Assembly: GCA_013180625.2 (NCBI GenBank)
Contig: SNVD02003156.1
Span: 62,001 to 126,000, forward strand
Length of the DNA stretch: 64,000 nt
DNA from: Boswellia sacra
Taxonomy: Eukaryota; Streptophyta; Magnoliopsida; Sapindales; Burseraceae
Direction of reading: 5' to 3'
Numbering within the stretch: position 1 is the first letter of the stretch; every line of letters starts with the position of its first letter. Made by a program: the position numbers and the translations under genes. A model generated the notes under the pieces. That model worked only from the letters and a program-made list of their open reading frames with translations, had not been told where the DNA came from and made no database searches. Below, piece by piece: positions 56,976-64,000 of this stretch.

Positions 56976-59900
56976 ATGGAGTTTATTCGCAATGGAGGAT
57001 TTGGAACGCAACCACGTATTCTTGATGATAGTAATTATCCATATTGAAAGGTAAGAATGATGATGTATATCAAGTCTCTTGATGACAGGGCATGGATGAG
57101 TGTACTTAAGGGATTGACACCACCAACAAAGCTGAATACTTTCGGTAATGCCGAACCAAAACCAGAGGATGAATGGTCGGATGAAGAATACCGATGGTCC
57201 AGTTGGAACTCCAAGGCTCTTAATGCAATCTTTGCTGCAATAGACTTAAACAACTTCGAACAGATTTCTAGATGCAAAGTGGCCAAAGAAGCATGGGACA
57301 TACTTGAGATCAAACATGAAGGTACTGCATCTGTCAAAAGATCTAAATTAATGACGTTGAATTCTCAATTTGAAAATCTGATGATGCATGAGGATGAATT
57401 AATTTTCGATTTTTACTCTAAGATATCTTACATTACAAACTCAGCGTACATGCTTGGCAAAAATTTTACTAATGCCGAAGTTGTTAGTAAAATAATTAAG
57501 ACTGTCCTAGACAAATTTCAACCTAAAATTTCAGTCATTGAGGAAGTTAAAAATACTGATGAAATGAGAGTTGATGAACTAATTGGTATACTCCAAAACT
57601 TTGAAATAAATCAAAGTACTTGGAAACAAAAAGGTAAAAGCATTGCATTTAATGTGAAAGCTGAAAAATCTGATGATGAATGTAGTGACGAGCTTGATGA
57701 AACAGATTCTAAACAAATTGCTTTTCTAACAAGAAATTATGTCAAGTTCATGAAAAGAAATTTTAGGAAAAAGAATCAAGGAAAGCCGTCAAACACAAGT
57801 GAAGAAAAGTTCAGAAAATTTAGCAAGGAGAATGATAAAAAGAAATCGAAGCAACATGAAAAGAAAGGACAGATGCAATGTTATGAATGTTCTGGTTATG
57901 CGCATATTCAATCTGAATGTACTAATCTCAAGAAGAAAAACAAATGGCTGATAACAACCTAGAGTGATGAATCAGAATCGGAGTCAGAAGACAATATTGC
58001 ATGAGCAATTTTGTTGCATTTACAGCATCTGCAACAGATAAAGGAAAGGCTATTATGTCAGACATAACAGAAAATTGTCAAGATAGTGTTGATCATTCAG
58101 ATGAAGAAGATGGACCAAAATATTATGAAGAGTTGCAAGAAACATACAATGCACTCTACGGTGAATGGCTGAGTCAGAATGAAGAGATAAACACCTTAAA
58201 AAGGGAGATTGAAGTTTTGAAATGTGAAAAAGCTTATGCTGAAAATCACATCACTGAACTTGAGACTGTTTTGATAGACAAAATAGTACACATTGAGAAA
58301 ATCACAACAGAATTGATTGAAAGCAAGAAGTGTGTTGATCAACTCAAAATCAGAGCAGCCAAACTTGATCAAGTCTTGAGCCTTGGAAGAGACAACTCTA
58401 ACAAACATGGATTGGGATACATAGAAGGAAATGTTGCATCTTCATCGAAAACAGTTTTTGTGAAAGCTTCAACATCATGTAAGAATTTTGAACTTAACTC
58501 TTTAAAGTCAAGTCCTAATTCCAAGAGCAGTGAAACATTTGTCTCTCCTTTGAGTTCGTCCAAATCCAGCCCTGAAAAGGTAAGGAAATTCATTCCTACT
58601 TGTTATTTTTGTAGTAAAAAGGGATATATTAGGCCTAGATGCTTTAAATTATTGAATCTTTTGCATAAAAGGTCAAAACAATTTAAACTGTTACCAAAAT
58701 CGCGACAATAGTAGGTTAAGAAAGACAAAACAGTATGCCATGTTGCCTTTACTGCTCTTAATCATGCATCTAATGATTTGTGGTATTTTGGCAACGGTTG
58801 TTCCAAGCATATGACTGGAAATAAATTGTTTTTAACAGATTTTAAAGCATGCAGGGATAGAAATGTCACATTTGGAGATGGAGCAACAAGTAAGATCAAT
58901 GGTAAAGGCACTCTGAATGTCAAAGGCCTACCTAATTTTAAAAATGTCCTTCTAGTGGAAGACTTGAAAGCAAATCTTATAAGCATTAGTCAAATTTGTG
59001 ATGAAAAGTATACTGTTAACTTCACACCAAACAAATGTATGGTCTTAGATAATTTTGGTGGATGCATTCTAGGAGGTAATAGATCTTTGGACAATTTTTA
59101 TCTAGTAGAAAATGTGTTCAATGCTAGGATTTCAGATTTAGAATTGTGGCATCAAATTAGGACACTTAAATTACAAAGATTTGGTTAAATTAATTAAGTT
59201 AGGTGCCGTAAGAGGAGTTCCTAAACTTGATGACAAAATTGATAAAATTTGTGGACCATGTCAAATGGGAAAACAAATCAGAAGTTCACACAAATCAAAT
59301 CCACACCTTAGCACTTCTAAGATACTTGATTTGCTTCACATGGATCTTATGGGTCCTATGCAAATTGAAAGCATTGCAGGTAAAAGATATATATTTGTTT
59401 GTGTGGATGATTTTTCTAGATATACTTGGGTTGATTTCATTAAAGAAAAATCTGACACTTTTGATGCTTTCAGGAATCTTTGTGTTAAGCTTGAAAATGA
59501 ACAAAATAGGACCATTGGAAGGATTGTGAGAATAAGAAGTGATCATGGCAAGGAGTTTGAAAATGTTAGCTATGTTGACTTTTGCAAATGTCATGGAATT
59601 TATCATGAATTTTCAGCTCCTAAAACCCCTGAACAGAATGGCATTATGGAGAGGAAGAATAGAACTCTTCAAGAAATGGCTAGAGTGATGCTCAATAGCA
59701 AGAAGTTGACCAAAAGGCTATGGGCTGAAGCAATAAGTACTGCTTGTTATATTTCAAATAGAGTTTTTCTTAGACCTGGCACTAACCCGACACCTTATGA
59801 AATTTTGAAAGGAAGAAAACCTAATTTGAAATATTTTCATGTCTTTGGTTACAGGTGTTACATCTTAAATGACAAAGAACTGTTAGGAAAATTAGATCCA

Positions 59901-61850
59901 AAGAGTGATGAAGGAGTCTTTGTGGGAGATGCACAAAACCGCAAAGCATTTCGAGTTTACAATTTGAGAACTGAGGCAGTCATGGAATCTGCAAACGTAA
60001 TATTTGATGACCTTGATGATTATGCAAAGTACTCACAAGAGGAAAGCATAACCAGCTTCACAGAAGATACAGAAAAATCATATTCAGACAGCAATAAAAA
60101 AGAAGATGCTGTTATAAAAAAGGTGTTGTTACACCTAACGTAACAGTACCATCTGACAACTTAGATTTGAACAACAGTTCAATCCGGAATGGTGAAGATA
60201 GAAAAGATCCACCCACATAGATTCAAAAAGCGCATCCAACAAGTTCTATCATTGGAAAACCCAATGGCATGATGAAAACTCAGAGCAAGGTAAGAAATCA
60301 GGTAAGGTTTGCATGTTATGCTTCTTTAGTTGAGCCAAAAAATGTGAAAGAAGCTTTAAAAAAAGAGGTGTGGATTCAAGCTATGCAAGATGAACTTAAT
60401 CAGTTTAAAAGGAATGAAGTATGGGAATTAGTTCCTAGAACAGAGGGTACAAATGTAATAGGAACTAAATGGATTTACAAAAATAAAACTGATGAAAGTG
60501 GTCAAGTAGTAAGAAATAAAGCTAGGTTAGTTGCACAAGGTTACATACAAGTCGAAGGCATAGACTTTGATGAGACCTTTGCACCTGTAGCTAGACTTGA
60601 GTCAATCAGATTACTACTTGCGATTGCTTGTTTTCTTGATTTTAAGTTATACCAAATGGATGTTAAAACAGTATTTTTAAATGGCTATCTCAATAAAGAA
60701 GTCTTTCTTGAGCAACCTATGGGATTTGAAGATCCTAAACATCCTGATTTTGGGTACAGATTACACAAAGCTTTGTATGGTTTAAAACAAGCTCCTAGAG
60801 CTTGGTATGGAAGGTTGACAAATTTTTTAATAAATAGAGGTTATAAAATAGGCAACAATGATAAGATCTTGTTTATCAAACATGCATCAACCTATTTTAT
60901 TGTTGCTCAAATATATGTTGATGACATTGTTTTCGGATCAACTAACAAAAGCAAAATTAATGAGTTTGTTAAGTTGATTCAGGAAGAGTTTGAGATGAGC
61001 ATGGTAGGAGAATTAAATTTTTTTCTTGGATTGCAAGCTAAGCAAATGAATGATGGGATATTTATATCTTAATCAAAATATGCCAAAAATCTTGTAAAGA
61101 AGTTTGGGCTTGAAAATGCAAAACCAATGAAAACTCCTATCAGTACTAATCTAAAACTTTCAAAAGATAATAAAGAAAAAGATGTTGATGCAAGCTTGTA
61201 CAAAAGCATTATTGGCAGCCTACTTACCTCACAACAAGCAGACCAGATTTAAGCTTTAATGTAGGACTTTGTGCAAGGTTTCAAGCAAATCCCAAAGAAT
61301 CACATCTTACAGCAGCAAAGAGAATCATCAGGTATGTACATGGAACATATGATTATAGGATATGGTTTTCTAAAGATAAAAATGATTGTCTTGTAGGGTT
61401 CAGTGATGCAAATTGGGCAGGAAATGTAGATGACAGAAAAAGTACTTCAGGAGGTTACTTTTTCTTGGTACTAACTTGGTTTCATGGCACAGTAAGAAGC
61501 AGAATTGAATTTCTTTATCTACAGCTGAAACCGAATACATAGCAGCAGGGAGTTGTTGCACACAACTATTGTGGATGAAGCAAATGTTGAGTGATTATGG
61601 TATTGAACAGAAGCCTATAACTGTGTTCTGTGATAATACTAGTGCTATAAATATTTCCAAAAATCCTATTCAGCATTCTAGAAAAAAAAAACACATTGAT
61701 ATTAGATACCATTTTATAAGGGAACTAGTAGAATCTAAGGTAATACACATTGAGCACATCTCCACTGATAAACAATTGGCTGACTTGTTTACTAAGGCAT
61801 TAGACACAACAAGGTTTGAAAATCTAAGAAATGCCTTAGGTATCTGTTAG
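56976..61850 (+). pseudogene. Copia-6 gag-pol polyprotein, interrupted
   Basis: The ATG at 56976 (MEFIRNGGFGTQPRIL) matches the Copia-2 start. TGA at 57045 replaces a Trp codon. Gag runs to a TAG at 57960 and includes knuckle 1, CYECSGYAHIQSEC (~57880-57920). A shifted frame (58001-58711) gives a coiled-coil (EELQETYNALYGEWL, KREIEVLKCEKAYAE) and knuckle 2, CYFCSKKGYIRPRC, with His replaced by Tyr. Protease is WYFGNGCSKHM (58.78 kb): DSG changed to GNG. Integrase lies at 59181-60143 (LLHMDLMGPM, RSDHGKEF, EQNGIMERKN) and RT at 60269-61072 with YVDD. A TAA at 61070 and a shift near 61220 precede RNase H (61.25-61.85 kb). The copy is inactive. Confidence 0.92.
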
Positions 61851-62567
61851 TTATATGAGTGAACATAGTATTCTGTTATGTTATTCATATCTGTAGTATC
61901 ATTAGTTTCCTTCTAAATTAGCATGTTTGAGCTATGGTATAAAATTTGTAATAGATACTGAGTTAAAATGAAAAATGCAGTGAGGGTTACCAATATATGA
62001 TGTGTGAAAGTCATCATTGAGAGTAACCTTAAGGTATCTAGGAAATATGTTAAGGTCACCCACTCATATGAAAAGGGCTACCTCTATATTGTGTGAAAGC
62101 TACTGTATTCAACTAGTAAAGTTTTCATTGAAATCAACTTTTGTGTGTGTAAGAAGCATGCTCAAGTTGTCCACTCAATAGATTAAAAATAAGCTCTAAT
62201 GTGTGAATTACTCAGCTCTAAAAATATGCTTTCTTAGAATGAGATATATGATAATTCAGATATTACTATTATGATATTGTTTACTGTGTTCTGTTACATT
62301 TTTCATAACAATGACCTATGTGTTTATCCTAAATATAAGTCACTTGTGTGTCCATGTGTCAAATTTTGCCATGTCAGCATTGTTGAATTAAAAGGGAGAA
62401 GTCTCAATGACAGGAATCCTTATTCTATTAGTATTCCTTATTTGAATATAATTCAAATTTGAATTGATGTGTTTTGAAGGGAGTTATTAAATAGTTTTTT
62501 TTTTTGGAAAAGAAAGTCATTAATTGATTTTTGTTGAAAATCAGAAATTCCTTAAAAATCGACCTAG
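61851..62567 (+). other. conserved non-coding gap between pol and ORF3
   Basis: About 0.85 kb separates the pol stop from the ORF3 start, with no plausible coding frame. Copia-2 has a clearly homologous gap (10787-11551). Both keep TGTGTGAAAG twice, at 62001 and 62090 here and at 11454-11463 and 11362-11371 (minus) in Copia-2, so the spacing is 89 and 92 bases. A weaker third copy is at 62200. Shared flanking words include TTGAGAGTAAC and GGGCTACCTCTAT. Confidence 0.7.
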
Positions 62568-62576
62568 TATATATAA
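62568..62576 (+). promoter_or_regulatory. TATA-like box upstream of Copia-6 ORF3
   Basis: TATATATAA, 121 bases before the ORF3 start. The following leader is pyrimidine-rich and ends TTAGAAACCCTAGCTATGG, containing the plant telo-box AAACCCTA typical of host 5'UTRs. It could be an internal promoter. Alternatively the CTGTACTTTAG just before it could be a splice acceptor for a subgenomic RNA. Confidence 0.35.
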
Positions 62577-62696
62577 CAAATAGTATCTGGGCTTCTCCTG
62601 TTCATTTAATCACTCATCCACAGTTGCTTCCCTATCCTGCATGTTGGCTCTCTATTTCTGTTCTGAAAAACCTTCTGTACTTTAGAAACCCTAGCT

Positions 62697-64000
62697 ATGG
62701 CAACCTCAAACTCGACAGCTAGTGCTTCTTTTTCAAGCGGCTCCAGTCACGACAGTAGTAACAACAGTCAGTTGTCTCCTATGCAACACAAACAGGCAAC
62801 GAGTGTAGTCGATCCAGCCATTAGCGAGGACGAACAAGTACCAATGAAGAAGATTAAGGAGAAGGTCAAGCCAAAATACAACAAATTTCTCACGGCTGCA
62901 GTCAAACAGAAGTTTGATAAGATTACTTCATAGAGGAAGCTACAGTTAGAAAGGCCTATGAAACTCTCGAACTTCAACTCATATGGTGTCAGTGAGATGA
63001 TTGAGTCCAATTACTGGACTCGAACGGTATCAAACTTTCTTCCTCCTATAAAAACTTTGATTCAGGAATTCTATGCTAATATTTCAAATACCATTGATGA
63101 TCCTAAGAGTTTCCATTACCATAAGGTTTACTGTCGAGGAAAGTTTGTGAAATTCTCTCCCAATGTCATAAACTCTTTTCTGGACATTCCAATAGGAAGC
63201 ATGCATTCTGTAGATGAAGAGTATAACATGGCTGAAATAGTTGAAGAAGTCACTAGTCAAACAGATATCGAATGGAAACCCAGAGATGGTCTTGACTAGA
63301 AATATCTTGGGAAGAAATACTGAGTGTTACACAAGATAGCCCAGTTTAATTGGCTTTCTTCTTCCCATCAAAATCAGATTCAGTAAGATAGAATGAAACT
63401 TCTCTTTTGTTTAGGAACTAATAGACCAATAAACTTTGTACTGTTAGTATAGAACAATCATTCAAATTGGTTCTTATCACTCGGATTACTACTTGCTTGT
63501 GTTTCCCTGTTTGATACAAGGCATACTTGCTCAGAACATATTCCTGTGAGCTCTAGTGAACAAATCGAAACTCTATCTAAGTCCATTACCAAGGGATTCC
63601 TTCAAAGATTGTGTGATCAAACTGATTTGCCTTCACCTGAACCTAAACCCACGAGAGTTAGGAAAAATCAATTGAAATTTGTTGAAGAAAATCTTGAATC
63701 GATCAATTCTGCTTTGACAGATATTCTATAGGATTTGAAAGACATCAAACATAAGTAATCTGTGTTGGAAGCTCAGTTTCTAGAATAGCCTCGGTCCACA
63801 GCACCACACTCTATGGAACCTGAACTTGAACCTGTGATTCCAGAAATACCAGCTAATGATATACCAGAAGTCACTAAACCACAACTTGAGGAAGAAGCTC
63901 AAGTTCCATCAAGCCTTGCTGCACAGCCTGGTGTTAAGAAAGACAGAACAACAACACAGAATCCAAAAAAAAAAAAATCAAACAAGGCTTCTGTCAAGGG
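62697..64000 (+). pseudogene. Copia-6 extra gene (ORF3), window-truncated
   Basis: Starts MATSNSTASASFSSGSS, aligning with Copia-2 ORF3. Order: Ser-rich N-terminus, an acidic motif PAISEDEQVP, basic KKIKEKVKPKYNKF, then the domain with LIQEFYANI and RGKFVKFSPNVINSFLDIP (62958-63300). Next is a block with QIETLSKSITKGFLQRL and basic PKPTRVRKNQ (63546-63731), and an acidic Glu/Pro-rich tail followed by a Lys-rich stretch at the window end. In-frame stops occur at 62931, 63297, 63321 and several later points, with no large frame disruption to 63300. I see no signal peptide or membrane span, so an envelope role is unsupported; the basic clusters suggest nucleic-acid contact or nuclear import. Confidence 0.75.

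Larger units (their letters stand above)
56022..64000 (+). mobile_element. sirevirus-like Ty1/copia element, second copy (Copia-6), runs off the window
   Basis: A plus-strand member of the same family as Copia-2: 5' LTR 56022-56912, primer-binding site 56915-56926, gag-pol 56976-61850, a conserved non-coding gap, and ORF3 from 62697. The 3' LTR is beyond position 64000; by comparison with Copia-2 about 2 kb should remain. Homology to Copia-2 is continuous across LTR, gag-pol, gap and ORF3, so the extra gene is a stable part of the family and not a random passenger. Coding regions carry several stops and shifts. Confidence 0.93.

Noticed and set aside
62697..64000. Envelope glycoprotein in the sirevirus-like elements
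   Set aside because: No signal peptide, transmembrane span or glycoprotein-like cysteine pattern is visible; the domain matches a different family pattern.

Overview
The window is plant nuclear DNA, most likely from a eudicot. It is AT-rich, contains spliceosomal-type introns, and is built almost entirely of plant transposable elements: Ty1/copia LTR retrotransposons primed by initiator tRNA-Met, one hAT, one MULE, one tRNA-derived SINE and one solo LTR of gypsy type. I could not name the species. No intact host gene is visible. The only host-derived genes I can point to are a wrecked UDP-glycosyltransferase (52.96-54.89 kb) and one unidentified 117-codon reading frame (7.05-7.40 kb).

Layout: (1) 1-2255, non-coding DNA with a 42-bp tandem duplication. 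(2) 2261-6972, a decayed Tnt1-like copia element (minus strand, 302-bp LTRs, TSD TTTAC). (3) 7465-17384, a 9.9-kb sirevirus-like copia element (minus, ~905-bp LTRs) that carries an extra gene after pol. (4) ~17.95-34.46 kb, a nested complex. An Ale/Retrofit-like copia element (plus) was hit in its integrase by a 2.6-kb LTR that survives as a solo LTR (19710-22331), and in its reverse transcriptase by another sirevirus-like element (27372-34458, minus) that has lost reverse transcriptase and RNase H. The left junction was then tandemly duplicated as a 3.2-kb unit. (5) 34637-38777, a complete hAT transposon with perfect TIRs and an 8-bp TSD. (6) 38838-~42100, a MULE transposase gene on the minus strand with a probable 5'UTR intron containing a 30-bp minisatellite. 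(7) 42.2-45.0 kb, featureless. (8) 45023-50220, a young Tork/Tnt1-like copia element (minus) with nearly identical LTRs and a polyprotein broken by a single 1-nt frameshift. (9) 52.96-54.89 kb, the UGT pseudogene, carrying a solo LTR that itself carries a SINE. (10) 54.98-55.61 kb, a possible MITE. (11) 56022-end, a second copy of the sirevirus-like family (plus), running off the window.

The coding content follows the copia order: Gag with CCHC knuckle, aspartic protease, integrase, reverse transcriptase, RNase H. The two sirevirus-like copies add a third gene with a 'putative plant transposon protein' type domain. In both copies it is preceded by a conserved non-coding region, a TATA-like box and a leader resembling a plant 5'UTR. 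The points most worth following are this extra gene and its expression signals, the snRNA-type promoter (USE plus TATA) in the young element's LTR, the duplicated nested junction, and the palindromic minisatellite in the MULE intron. All boundaries were set by hand from LTR termini, target-site duplications, primer-binding sites and protein motifs. Divergence figures are hand counts.
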